64,000 nucleotides of DNA from an uncultured Bacteroidota bacterium (GTDB lineage Bacteria > Bacteroidota > Bacteroidia > Flavobacteriales > Flavobacteriaceae), in contig CACHZY010000007.1 in assembly GCA_902584445.1 (NCBI GenBank), positions 1 through 64,000 on the forward strand, read 5' to 3'. Below are positions 43,820 to 52,974 of this stretch, piece by piece. Both the position numbers and the translations under genes were made by a program. Position 1 is the first letter of the stretch; the number at the start of each line of letters is the position of its first letter. The notes below the pieces were generated by a model. It was not told where the DNA came from. It made no database searches and worked only from the letters and a program-made list of their open reading frames with translations.

Positions 43820-43867
43820 ATGAGATTTAAAACCGAAGACATCAATTGGTGGAACGACTTGACCTAG
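43820..43867 (+). CDS. trpL: trp leader peptide MRFKTEDINWWNDLT
   Basis: Short ORF with tandem TGG TGG, between promoter and a terminator hairpin, upstream of trpE. Confidence 0.82.
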   Translation: MRFKTEDINWWNDLT

Positions 43868-43902
43868 TTCAAATCGTGATACTGCTGTTTCATATATTTA
43901 GG

Positions 43903-43931
43903 AGGCTTGTCATTACGACAAGCCTTTTTTA
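43903..43931 (+). terminator. trp attenuator terminator
   Basis: AGGCTTGTC-ATTAC-GACAAGCCT perfect 9 bp stem followed by TTTTTT, 10 bp before trpE ATG. Confidence 0.88.
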
Positions 43932-43941
43932 ATTTAGGACA

Positions 43942-45351
43942 ATGGAAAATAAAAAGAAGTACAGACTTAAATCCATACATAGAAAAATACTTGCGGATAC
44001 ATATACGCCAGTAAGTGTATATCTTAAAATAAGGGATCAATTTCCTCACAGCTTACTTTTGGAAAGTAGTGACTATGATGCTAGAGCTAATAATTTTTCC
44101 TATATATGTTGCAATCCAATCGCATCCATTAGTATATCAAATGGCAATATTGATTACAATTATCCTGATGGTTTAAAATACAGCAGAGGGATAGATTTAA
44201 AAGATAATATTCCTAATCTTATACAATCTTTTTCAAACCAATTTAAATCTGAAAAACACCAATTTAAATTTATTACCAATGGATTATTTGGATATCTCTC
44301 TCACGAGGCAGTTGGTCATTTTGAATCGATCTCTTTGGATGAAAATAAAAGTCATTTTAACACCCCGGATATTTACTATGCTGTTTATCAAAACATTATT
44401 GCGATTAGTCTTTTTAATCATGAGGCACACGTATTTTCCAATAGTTTAAGTGGAGAGGACAACCTGGATGAGATTGAACAGATTATCAAAAAAGATAATA
44501 TTGCAACTTATCAATTCGAGAAAAAGGGTGAAAAGTCATCGAATCTTACAGACGAAGAATTTCTAGCTCTTGTTCAAAAAGGAAAAGAACACTGCTTTAG
44601 AGGAGATGTTTTTCAATTGGTGCTTTCCAGAAGATTCTCTCAAGGCTTCACAGGAGATGAATTCAATGTTTATCGCACCTTAAGATCTATCAATCCATCT
44701 CCTTACCTTTTTTTCTTTGACTATGGTGACTTTAAAATTTTTGGGAGTTCTCCTGAAGCCCAGCTTATTGTAAAGGACGGAAAAGCTGAAATTCATCCTA
44801 TTGCAGGAACTTTTAAACGAACAGGAAATGATGCTGAGGACCAGTTATCAGCAGAACGATTAGCTGCTGACCCAAAAGAGAACAGTGAACACGTAATGCT
44901 TGTAGATTTAGCGAGGAATGATCTTAGTAGAAATGGTACTGAAGTAGTAGTTGAGAAAAATAGAGAAATTCAGTTTTTCTCCCATGTGATTCATTTGGTT
45001 TCAAAGGTAACTGGATTATTGAAGTCTAAAACAGCATCATATCAAATGGTCGCAGACACCTTTCCAGCAGGAACATTAAGCGGAGCCCCGAAGCACAAAG
45101 CACTTCAATTGATTGACAAATATGAAAATGTAGCCCGTAATTTTTACGGAGGTGCATTGGGGTATATGGATTTTGATGGGAATTTTAACCACTGCATTAT
45201 CATCCGGTCTTTTATGAGTAGAAATCAAATGCTTCATTATCAAGCTGGTGCAGGAATTGTCTCGAAATCCGTCCCGGAAAATGAATTACAAGAAGTATAT
45301 AATAAATTGGGTGCTTTAGACAAAGCGCTAAACATCGCAGAAAAACTTTAG
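43942..45351 (+). CDS. trpE: Anthranilate synthase component I
   Basis: 469 aa; GDVFQLVLSRRFSQ, IHPIAGTFKRTG, FPAGTLSGAPKHKALQLIDKYE. Confidence 0.96.
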   Translation: MENKKKYRLKSIHRKILADTYTPVSVYLKIRDQFPHSLLLESSDYDARANNFSYICCNPIASISISNGNIDYNYPDGLKYSRGIDLKDNIPNLIQSFSNQFKSEKHQFKFITNGLFGYLSHEAVGHFESISLDENKSHFNTPDIYYAVYQNIIAISLFNHEAHVFSNSLSGEDNLDEIEQIIKKDNIATYQFEKKGEKSSNLTDEEFLALVQKGKEHCFRGDVFQLVLSRRFSQGFTGDEFNVYRTLRSINPSPYLFFFDYGDFKIFGSSPEAQLIVKDGKAEIHPIAGTFKRTGNDAEDQLSAERLAADPKENSEHVMLVDLARNDLSRNGTEVVVEKNREIQFFSHVIHLVSKVTGLLKSKTASYQMVADTFPAGTLSGAPKHKALQLIDKYENVARNFYGGALGYMDFDGNFNHCIIIRSFMSRNQMLHYQAGAGIVSKSVPENELQEVYNKLGALDKALNIAEKL

Positions 45352-45352
45352 A

Positions 45353-45916
45353 ATGAAAAAAATATTTGTCATAGATAATTACGATTCGTTTACCTATAAT
45401 TTAGTGCATTACTTAGAAGAACTTGGTGCCAGAGTTACTGTGAAGCGAAATGATCAATTTGAACTTTCAGAAATAGAAGACTATGAATATTTATTACTTT
45501 CTCCGGGGCCAGGAATTCCTGATGAAGCAGGGTTGTTAAAAGCGGCAATTGAAAGATATGCTCCCTCTAAAAAAATATTAGGTGTTTGCTTGGGTCAACA
45601 AGCTATCGGTGAAGTTTTTGGAGCAAAGCTAAATAATCTAAATACTGTTTTCCATGGGGTAGCCACACCAATAAATATTACAGAAAAGGATCTTTTATTT
45701 TATGATTTACCAGATAGTTTCGAAGTAGGACGGTATCATTCCTGGGTTGTTAAAACCCCCTTACCGGAAGATTTAGTAGCAACTTCTTTTGACAATAATA
45801 AACAATTAATGTCATTAAGACATAGGAATTACTCTGTAAGAGCCGTTCAATTTCACCCAGAGTCAATTTTGACCATGTATGGTAAAAAAATATTAGAAAA
45901 CTGGATCAATAGTTAA
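45353..45916 (+). CDS. trpG: Anthranilate synthase component II (glutamine amidotransferase)
   Basis: IDNYDSFTYNLVHYLEELG, LLSPGPGIPDEAG, GVCLGQQAI, VQFHPESILT. Confidence 0.96.
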   Translation: MKKIFVIDNYDSFTYNLVHYLEELGARVTVKRNDQFELSEIEDYEYLLLSPGPGIPDEAGLLKAAIERYAPSKKILGVCLGQQAIGEVFGAKLNNLNTVFHGVATPINITEKDLLFYDLPDSFEVGRYHSWVVKTPLPEDLVATSFDNNKQLMSLRHRNYSVRAVQFHPESILTMYGKKILENWINS

Positions 45917-45919
45917 ATT

Positions 45920-46915
45920 ATGAGAGCAATTCTAAACAGACTAGCACAGCATGAAACTCTTGAGGTTTCAGAGGCTGAAAAAATACTAACCGGAATCGCT
46001 GAAGGGCAATACAACCCAAGTCAAATTGCAGCTTTCTTAACTGTTTTTATGATGCGTAGCATAACGCTAAAAGAGTTAGAAGGGTTTCGGAAAGCATTGC
46101 AAAAGCTATGTTTGTCTATAGATTTGAGCGACTTTTCCCCGATTGATTTATGTGGAACAGGAGGAGATGGTAAAGACACTTTCAACATTTCAACCCTTGC
46201 GTCCTTTGTTACCGCTGGGGCCGAAATAAAAGTTGCCAAACACGGAAATTATGGGGTTTCCTCAGGTTGTGGTTCAAGCAACGTGTTGGAGTATTTAGGA
46301 ATAAAATTTTCAAATGATGGTGATTTTTTAAAGCGCTGTATAGAAGAAGCAGGAATCTGTAACCTTCATGCACCACTTTTTCATCCAGCTATGAAAAATA
46401 TTGCGCCAATTAGAAGAGAACTAGGGGTGAAAACATTTTTTAATATGTTAGGTCCATTGGTCAATCCAGCCTACCCAAAATATCAACTAACTGGAGTTTT
46501 TAACCTTGAGCTGGCAAGGATTTACGGTTATCTTTTTCAGAATTCAAAACAGCATTTCACAATTCTGTTCTCCCTGGACGGATACGATGAAATTTCCCTA
46601 ACTGGACCTACAAAAGCAATTAGAAATAAAGGAGAGTTTATTATCGATGCATCGGATTTCGGAATTCATTCTTTAAAAGCAGAAGCAATTAGTGGTGGGT
46701 CAAATATCCCATCATCGGCAGCAATATTTACAAAGGTTTTAGAGGGAAAAGGAAGTAAAGCTCAAAATAATGTTGTCTGCGCTAATGCCGCAATGGCAAT
46801 TGCTACTGTTACTGATTGTAATCCAAAAGAGGGATTTGAAAAAGCAAAGGAGTCATTATTGTCAGGTAAAGCAAATAAAGCTTTCAAAAAACTACAAAAG
46901 TTAAGCGCCACATGA
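45920..46915 (+). CDS. trpD: Anthranilate phosphoribosyltransferase
   Basis: DLCGTGGDGKDTFNISTLASFVTAGA, KHGNYGVSSGCGSSNVLE. Confidence 0.96.
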   Translation: MRAILNRLAQHETLEVSEAEKILTGIAEGQYNPSQIAAFLTVFMMRSITLKELEGFRKALQKLCLSIDLSDFSPIDLCGTGGDGKDTFNISTLASFVTAGAEIKVAKHGNYGVSSGCGSSNVLEYLGIKFSNDGDFLKRCIEEAGICNLHAPLFHPAMKNIAPIRRELGVKTFFNMLGPLVNPAYPKYQLTGVFNLELARIYGYLFQNSKQHFTILFSLDGYDEISLTGPTKAIRNKGEFIIDASDFGIHSLKAEAISGGSNIPSSAAIFTKVLEGKGSKAQNNVVCANAAMAIATVTDCNPKEGFEKAKESLLSGKANKAFKKLQKLSAT

Positions 46916-47697
46916 GTATTTTAAATGAAATAATTTCAGATAAAAAAAAAGAAGTAGAGCTAAGAAAGAAACTTTTCCCATCAACCTATTGGGAAAAATC
47001 TCCTTTATTTGGTCGAAAAACCTATTCATTAGCAAATAAACTTAAAAATAGCCATTCGGGGATTATCGCTGAACACAAACGACGATCTCCTTCTAGATCT
47101 AATATCAACAATGGCTTATCGATATCCGAAGTAGCAATAGGCTATGAGGCAGCAGGGGTATGCGGTATGTCTATCCTCACTGATTTGAAATATTTCGGTG
47201 GAAGTCTAGAAGATCTTAATGCCGCAAGGGCCGTATGTAAATTTCCATTATTAAGAAAAGAATTTATCATTGATCCTTATCAAGTGATTGAGGCCAAGGC
47301 AAATGGAGCTGACGTAGTCCTATTAATTGCAGCCATATTGAGTCGAGATAAAATCAAATTACTTTCCGAAACAGCTAAAAGCCTTAACTTGGAAGTGCTT
47401 CTTGAAGTTCATAATGAAAAGGAACTGGAAAAATCAATTATGCCAAGTTTGGATATGTTGGGTGTTAATAATCGTAATTTAAAAACATTCGAAGTAAATC
47501 TAGAAAAGAGCAGGGAGTTAGCCCCTAAAATCCCGGATGATTTTGTAAAGGTATCCGAGAGCGGAATAAGTAAAATTGAGTCAATTCAGGATTTAAAAAC
47601 TTTTGGTTTTCAAGGGTTTTTAATTGGCGAGAGCTTCATGAAGTCAGCTGATCCTGGAGATTCGGCTTTAAATTTCATTAAAAAACTAGAATCATGA
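46912..47697 (+). CDS. trpC: Indole-3-glycerol phosphate synthase
   Basis: IIAEHKRRSPSRSNIN, LLRKEFIIDPYQVIEAKANGADVVLLI, LGVNNRNLKTFEV. Confidence 0.96.
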   Translation: MSILNEIISDKKKEVELRKKLFPSTYWEKSPLFGRKTYSLANKLKNSHSGIIAEHKRRSPSRSNINNGLSISEVAIGYEAAGVCGMSILTDLKYFGGSLEDLNAARAVCKFPLLRKEFIIDPYQVIEAKANGADVVLLIAAILSRDKIKLLSETAKSLNLEVLLEVHNEKELEKSIMPSLDMLGVNNRNLKTFEVNLEKSRELAPKIPDDFVKVSESGISKIESIQDLKTFGFQGFLIGESFMKSADPGDSALNFIKKLES

Positions 47698-48320
47698 AAC
47701 TGAAAGTTTGTGGAATGCGATCCTCAAAAAACATAATTAATCTTGCGAGGATTATGCCAGATTATATGGGCTTTATTTTTTGGGAAAATTCAAAACGTTT
47801 TGTGAGTAATTCGACACCAGATTTAGGGGAAACAGTAAAAAAAGTCGGGGTATTTGTGAATGCAAGCTTGGAATACATCAAAGATTGTATCGAAGCTCAT
47901 AAACTAAAAGCTGTTCAACTTCACGGAAATGAAAGCCCTGAACAGTGTGGTGAGCTAGCAGAAGTTGATGTCGAGGTTATCAAAGCTTTTTCTATCCAAA
48001 GTGAGTCTGACTTCAGTGAGACAGTGGTTTATGAATCAGTTTGTGATTATTTCCTTTTTGATACTAAAGGAGAACTACCAGGTGGAAATGGACTCCATTT
48101 TGACTGGACTGTATTAAAGGATTATCCCTCTAAAAAACCATTTTTCTTAAGTGGGGGAATAGGACCGAATGACTGTCTTGCAATTGCATCAATAATTAAA
48201 TTAAATTTACCACTTTATGCTATTGATGTAAACAGTAAATTTGAAATTGAACCAGGTTTTAAAAACATCCAAAGCATAAAAGAATTTAAATCAAAATTAA
48301 ACGATGAGATATCAGGTTGA
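47694..48320 (+). CDS. trpF: Phosphoribosylanthranilate isomerase
   Basis: MKLKVCGMRSSKNI, GFIFWENSKRFV, KAVQLHGNESPEQC, FFLSGGIGPND. Confidence 0.95.
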   Translation: MKLKVCGMRSSKNIINLARIMPDYMGFIFWENSKRFVSNSTPDLGETVKKVGVFVNASLEYIKDCIEAHKLKAVQLHGNESPEQCGELAEVDVEVIKAFSIQSESDFSETVVYESVCDYFLFDTKGELPGGNGLHFDWTVLKDYPSKKPFFLSGGIGPNDCLAIASIIKLNLPLYAIDVNSKFEIEPGFKNIQSIKEFKSKLNDEISG

Positions 48321-49485
48321 TGAAAAAGGTTTTTACGGTGATTTCGGTGGAGCATATATTCCAGAAATGCTTTATCCTAATATCGAAGAATTAAGAAAAA
48401 GTTATATCGAAATTAGTGAGGATGGAGAATTCCAAAAAGAGTTTAAATCTTTACTCAAGGAATATGTTGGGAGACCAACACCATTATATTTTGCTGAGCG
48501 TCTATCAGACAAATACAACACAAAAATTTATCTTAAAAGAGAGGATCTATGTCATACAGGTGCACATAAGGTTAACAATACTATTGGACAAATTCTTTTG
48601 GCCAAACGCTTAGGTAAAAATCGAATTATAGCCGAAACAGGTGCTGGACAGCACGGAGTAGCGACAGCTACTGTTTGTGCTTTAATGGGGATTGAATGCA
48701 TTGTTTATATGGGTGAATTGGACATAAGAAGACAGGCACCCAATGTTGCGCGGATGAAAATGCTTGGAGCTGAGGTTCGACCAGCGCAATCAGGGAGCAA
48801 AACATTGAAGGATGCCACCAACGAAGCTATTAGGGATTGGATAAACAATCCTGTGGATACTCATTATATAATTGGTTCTGTAGTGGGCCCACACCCCTAT
48901 CCTGATATGGTTGCACGCTTTCAATCTGTTATTAGCTCGGAAACAAAACTACAATTGATGGAAAAAGAAGGTCGCGATTATCCTGACCATGTAATTGCCT
49001 GTGTAGGTGGGGGAAGCAATGCAGCTGGATTATATTTTCATTACTTAAATGATTTAAGGGTAAATATTATTGCAGTAGAAGCTGCTGGAAAAGGAATTGA
49101 TTCTGGCAAAAGTGCTGCCACATCAGCTTTAGGAAAAGAGGGAATAATTCACGGGAGTAAAACCTTGTTGATGCAAACACCTGACGGTCAAATCACCGAA
49201 CCTTATTCAATCTCAGCAGGATTAGATTATCCAGGGGTAGGACCAATGCACGCTCATTTGTACAGAAGTCAACGTGCCGAGTTTATTTCCATTCCAGATC
49301 AAGAAGCGATGGATTGGGGATTAACACTTTCACAAACGGAAGGAATTATCCCTGCAATTGAAACTGCCCATGCATTTGCAGTGCTGGATATAAGACAATT
49401 CAGTCCCAATGAAATCATTGTATTCAACTGCTCAGGTAGAGGAGATAAAGACTTAGATACCTATATTGACTATTTCAAACTCTAA
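48304..49485 (+). CDS. trpB: Tryptophan synthase beta chain
   Basis: LKREDLCHTGAHKVNNTIGQ, AETGAGQHGVATATVCALMG, CVGGGSNAAG. Confidence 0.98.
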   Translation: MRYQVDEKGFYGDFGGAYIPEMLYPNIEELRKSYIEISEDGEFQKEFKSLLKEYVGRPTPLYFAERLSDKYNTKIYLKREDLCHTGAHKVNNTIGQILLAKRLGKNRIIAETGAGQHGVATATVCALMGIECIVYMGELDIRRQAPNVARMKMLGAEVRPAQSGSKTLKDATNEAIRDWINNPVDTHYIIGSVVGPHPYPDMVARFQSVISSETKLQLMEKEGRDYPDHVIACVGGGSNAAGLYFHYLNDLRVNIIAVEAAGKGIDSGKSAATSALGKEGIIHGSKTLLMQTPDGQITEPYSISAGLDYPGVGPMHAHLYRSQRAEFISIPDQEAMDWGLTLSQTEGIIPAIETAHAFAVLDIRQFSPNEIIVFNCSGRGDKDLDTYIDYFKL

Positions 49486-50246
49486 TGAATAGAATCGATC
49501 TAGCATTTCAAGGAGACCAAAAATTATTGTCTATTTATTTTTCTGCTGGTCATCCTAATCTTGACGATACAATCCCTATAATTAAGGCGTTACAATCCAG
49601 TGGGGTGGATATGATCGAGATAGGTTTGCCTTTTAGTGACCCTTTGGCGGATGGCCCAACTATTCAGAAAAGTTCTACCAAAGCTCTTAGAAATGGCATG
49701 AGAACCGAAAAGCTTTTCCAACAATTGGAAAATATTAGAAATGAAATTAATATCCCGTTGGTATTAATGGGATATTTTAACCCCATGATGCAATTTGGTA
49801 TTGAAAGTTTTTGCCAAAAATGTAAATCCATTGGAATAGACGGATTGATTATACCCGATCTTCCAGTTGAAATCTATCATGAAAATTATAAAAGTTTATT
49901 CGATAAATACGGTTTATATAACATGTTTTTAATTACACCTCAAACACCTGAAGACAGGATTCGTTATATTGATGAGGTATCGAATGGATTTATCTACTTG
50001 GTAAGTACTGCAAGCGTAACAGGTGCAAAAAGCACATTTGGTGAAGCCCAAGCCAAATACTTCAAACGAATAGGAAACATGAAACTAAAAACACCTCAAT
50101 TGGTTGGGTTTGGCATTAGTAATTCAGCAACCTATAAAGCTGCATCAAAATACAGTCGAGGAGCAATTATTGGCTCAGCATTCATTAATTTTTTAGAAAA
50201 AGAAGGCGTACATAAAATTGCTAACTTTATAAGTAGTATTCGTTAA
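49485..50246 (+). CDS. trpA: Tryptophan synthase alpha chain
   Basis: MIEIGLPFSDPLADGPTIQKSSTKAL, GLIIPDLPVE. Confidence 0.97.
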   Translation: MNRIDLAFQGDQKLLSIYFSAGHPNLDDTIPIIKALQSSGVDMIEIGLPFSDPLADGPTIQKSSTKALRNGMRTEKLFQQLENIRNEINIPLVLMGYFNPMMQFGIESFCQKCKSIGIDGLIIPDLPVEIYHENYKSLFDKYGLYNMFLITPQTPEDRIRYIDEVSNGFIYLVSTASVTGAKSTFGEAQAKYFKRIGNMKLKTPQLVGFGISNSATYKAASKYSRGAIIGSAFINFLEKEGVHKIANFISSIR

Positions 50247-50320
50247 TATACATTCAGTTATTTTTTTGCCATTTATAATTATCATAAATAGGTTTTTAAA
50301 GACAGATCTAAGGGAAAGGA

Positions 50321-51088
50321 TTAGTGGGCAATCAGGTGTAATAACTGAATTTCTCTTTCACTAAGGTTTCGCCAACGCCCTCTTGGGAGGTCTTTTTTGG
50401 TTAAACTAGCATACATGACACGATCCATAAAAAATACTTTATGATTTATTTTTTCAAACATTTTGACTAAAACAGCAGGGGTAAGATTGTCCACTTCGAC
50501 CCCAATTTCTTTTTTCGTACCACCAATCACATAATCAATTTTTTTAATACTGTAAGTCCTATTTTGTAGTAAAATTCCTTTTCTTAACTTTTCAAAATCG
50601 GTAACGTAAATCTTTTTTTCAAGTGTTACTTTATAAATCATTTTTACTTTGCTTTGGTCCTCAGTGAGTCTTTTTCTTAATATATCATCATTAGTTAAAA
50701 ACAATAAACCAGTAATAGTTCTTCCCATATCTCCAATTGGAGGAACTTTTTCAGGATGAGCCGTGCGAATTAAATCCTGAACAGATTTCTTTATATTTCC
50801 ACCTTGCTTTGTAGCTACAAAACCTTTAGGTTTATTCAATAAAATGTATACGGGCGGGCTATTCTTAACAATTTGTCCATCATAACGCACCTCATCGCTT
50901 ATTTGGACCTGAAAACCCATCTCTGTCACTAACTTTCCATTTACAGTTACCAGTCCCATAATAATAAATTGGTCTGCTTCCCTTCTTGAACAAATTCCTG
51001 CATTAGAAAGAAACTTATTTAATCGGATACCTTTTTTGTCTGATATATTAGTACTTCTAGATCTGTATTTCTTTCGATTTTGTCCCAC
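50321..51088 (-). CDS. RsuA/RluF-like pseudouridine synthase
   Basis: S4 domain RLNKFLSNAGICSRREADQFI; YILLNKPKGFVATKQ; catalytic-Asp block IGDMGRTITGLLFLTND differs from typical GRLD. Confidence 0.85.
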   Translation of the reverse strand: MGQNRKKYRSRSTNISDKKGIRLNKFLSNAGICSRREADQFIIMGLVTVNGKLVTEMGFQVQISDEVRYDGQIVKNSPPVYILLNKPKGFVATKQGGNIKKSVQDLIRTAHPEKVPPIGDMGRTITGLLFLTNDDILRKRLTEDQSKVKMIYKVTLEKKIYVTDFEKLRKGILLQNRTYSIKKIDYVIGGTKKEIGVEVDNLTPAVLVKMFEKINHKVFFMDRVMYASLTKKDLPRGRWRNLSEREIQLLHLIAH

Positions 51089-51097
51089 TTTAGGGTA

Positions 51098-51976
51098 TTA
51101 TTTGTAAATGAAATAAATCCCTAAAACCCCAAAAAGAATATGGACTTTTAAAAGATTGTGTAACCAAAGGTACCGCTTTTGAGTTGAACCTTGCCACAAC
51201 ATTATCAATAGGATTATTAAAAGTGGAATAGTAAAATAAAAATAATAAGTCATTAACCCTATAGAGCTCTTTATCAGCCAATAAATTGGTAAAAAGGTAA
51301 ACATAACTGAGAAGGTAATTAATAGCTTACTCAATTTGTAACCAAATACGACTGGAAATGTTTGATATTGCTTTACCCAATCACCTTTATAATTTTCTAA
51401 ATCTTTAATCAAATCTCGGGTGAGAATAACCAAGAAGAGGAAAGTGGCATGATAAGCTACTATTGTCTCAAAATTTTTAAAATAGAGCGTTATTGCAAAA
51501 AAAGGAACAATAACCAGCAATGTTGCGAAAAGGTTACTAATCCAAAACAGTCTTTTAAGGCTACTACTATATATCCAAATACTAAATATGTAAATAGTGA
51601 AAAATAATATCGAATTAAAAGAGACAAATCCGGCAGCAATTAAAGTGGCTCCATTAAGTAAAAAATAGAATACCAACTGACTTTGTTGTGAAATCAAATT
51701 TTCTAATAAATATTTTTTTGGTCTATTAATTTTATCTTTTTCAGCATCGTAAAAGTTATTTATGATATAGCCTGCAGCAGTAGAAAAAGCAGTTGCCAAA
51801 ACCAATGCAAAAAGTTTAGAGTCAAAAATTACATTCAAAAGACCTGTATTTGGTGCAAGGATGTAACTTGAGGTAAGGTATTGGGCAATTATTAAAACTG
51901 CAATATTATAGCCTCGGATTACCGTAAAAAGACTAAAAACTTTTATCCAAAAACGACTTGGTAGGAAAGTTTTCAT
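51098..51976 (-). CDS. UbiA family prenyltransferase
   Basis: AAGYIINNFYDAEKDKINRPKK; polytopic; second motif LTRDLIKDLENYKGD. Confidence 0.88.
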   Translation of the reverse strand: MKTFLPSRFWIKVFSLFTVIRGYNIAVLIIAQYLTSSYILAPNTGLLNVIFDSKLFALVLATAFSTAAGYIINNFYDAEKDKINRPKKYLLENLISQQSQLVFYFLLNGATLIAAGFVSFNSILFFTIYIFSIWIYSSSLKRLFWISNLFATLLVIVPFFAITLYFKNFETIVAYHATFLFLVILTRDLIKDLENYKGDWVKQYQTFPVVFGYKLSKLLITFSVMFTFLPIYWLIKSSIGLMTYYFYFTIPLLIILLIMLWQGSTQKRYLWLHNLLKVHILFGVLGIYFIYK

Positions 51977-51984
51977 AACAAAAA

Positions 51985-52914
51985 CTAAAAGTGATAAACC
52001 ACTTCTAGACGATACCCCTTAAGTGCTTTTTCAGTTGCCTCGTAGTCTTTAGTGAAACCCAACATAAATCCTCCCCCACCAGAACCGCACAGTTTAAGAT
52101 AATAAGTGTTTGTTTCGATCCCCTTTCTCCACAAATCGTGAAATTCTGAGGGAATCATAGGTCTAAAGTATTTCAAAACTATCGAGGATAAAGACTTAAT
52201 GTTTTTAAATAAGGACTTTATATTCCCTTTAAGAAAGTCTTCTACGCAGAAATCAGTAACGGTTGTAAATTCATCCCGCATCATGTTGCTAAAAGACTCC
52301 TTTTTCATGTTTTCCAAAAACAGGGAAATCATAGGGGCTGTTTCACCAGATATTCCACTATCCAAGAGGAAGACCGCTCCCTTGCCCAGCGGATTTTGAG
52401 CTGGTAAGCCAGTAGGTTCTATCTGGTCTTTTGAATGAATTAATATTGGTAAGCTCAAATAACTGTTAAGCGGATCAAGACCAGAAGACTTACCATGAAA
52501 AAAAGATTCCATCTGAGCAAAAGTTCTTTTAAGAAAAGAGAGCTTGTCAGGAGTCAAATTTTCCAATATAGTAATTTTATCAAGTGCATAGCGATCATAA
52601 AATGCTGCTACAAGTGCACCGCTACTTCCAACACCATATCCTTGGGGTATACTACTATCGAAGTAAAGGTTTTGGTCAAAATCCTTTTTAATTTGATTCC
52701 AATCAAAAACAACAGGTATTTTTGGAGTGTTTTTTAGGTATTGAGCAAATTCAAGAAGTTTTTTGTGGGAAGCACGGGTAGTATCATTATGCACTTTTAT
52801 AAGTTTTAATGCTCCTCTAAAAAAATTATATGGAATAGATAAACCTTTTGAATCCTTTATTATACCATATTCTCCAAAGAGTAAAATCTTAGCAAAAAAA
52901 AGTGGGCTTTTCAT
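51985..52914 (-). CDS. GHMP kinase, mevalonate kinase-like
   Basis: FAKILLFGEYGII; GYGVGSSGALVAA; LCGSGGGGFMLGF. Confidence 0.8.
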   Translation of the reverse strand: MKSPLFFAKILLFGEYGIIKDSKGLSIPYNFFRGALKLIKVHNDTTRASHKKLLEFAQYLKNTPKIPVVFDWNQIKKDFDQNLYFDSSIPQGYGVGSSGALVAAFYDRYALDKITILENLTPDKLSFLKRTFAQMESFFHGKSSGLDPLNSYLSLPILIHSKDQIEPTGLPAQNPLGKGAVFLLDSGISGETAPMISLFLENMKKESFSNMMRDEFTTVTDFCVEDFLKGNIKSLFKNIKSLSSIVLKYFRPMIPSEFHDLWRKGIETNTYYLKLCGSGGGGFMLGFTKDYEATEKALKGYRLEVVYHF

Positions 52915-52974
52915 TTTTAGGCAAAATATATTGAGTTAAACACAAATATTTTTATCATTTGATGACTTTCAAAA

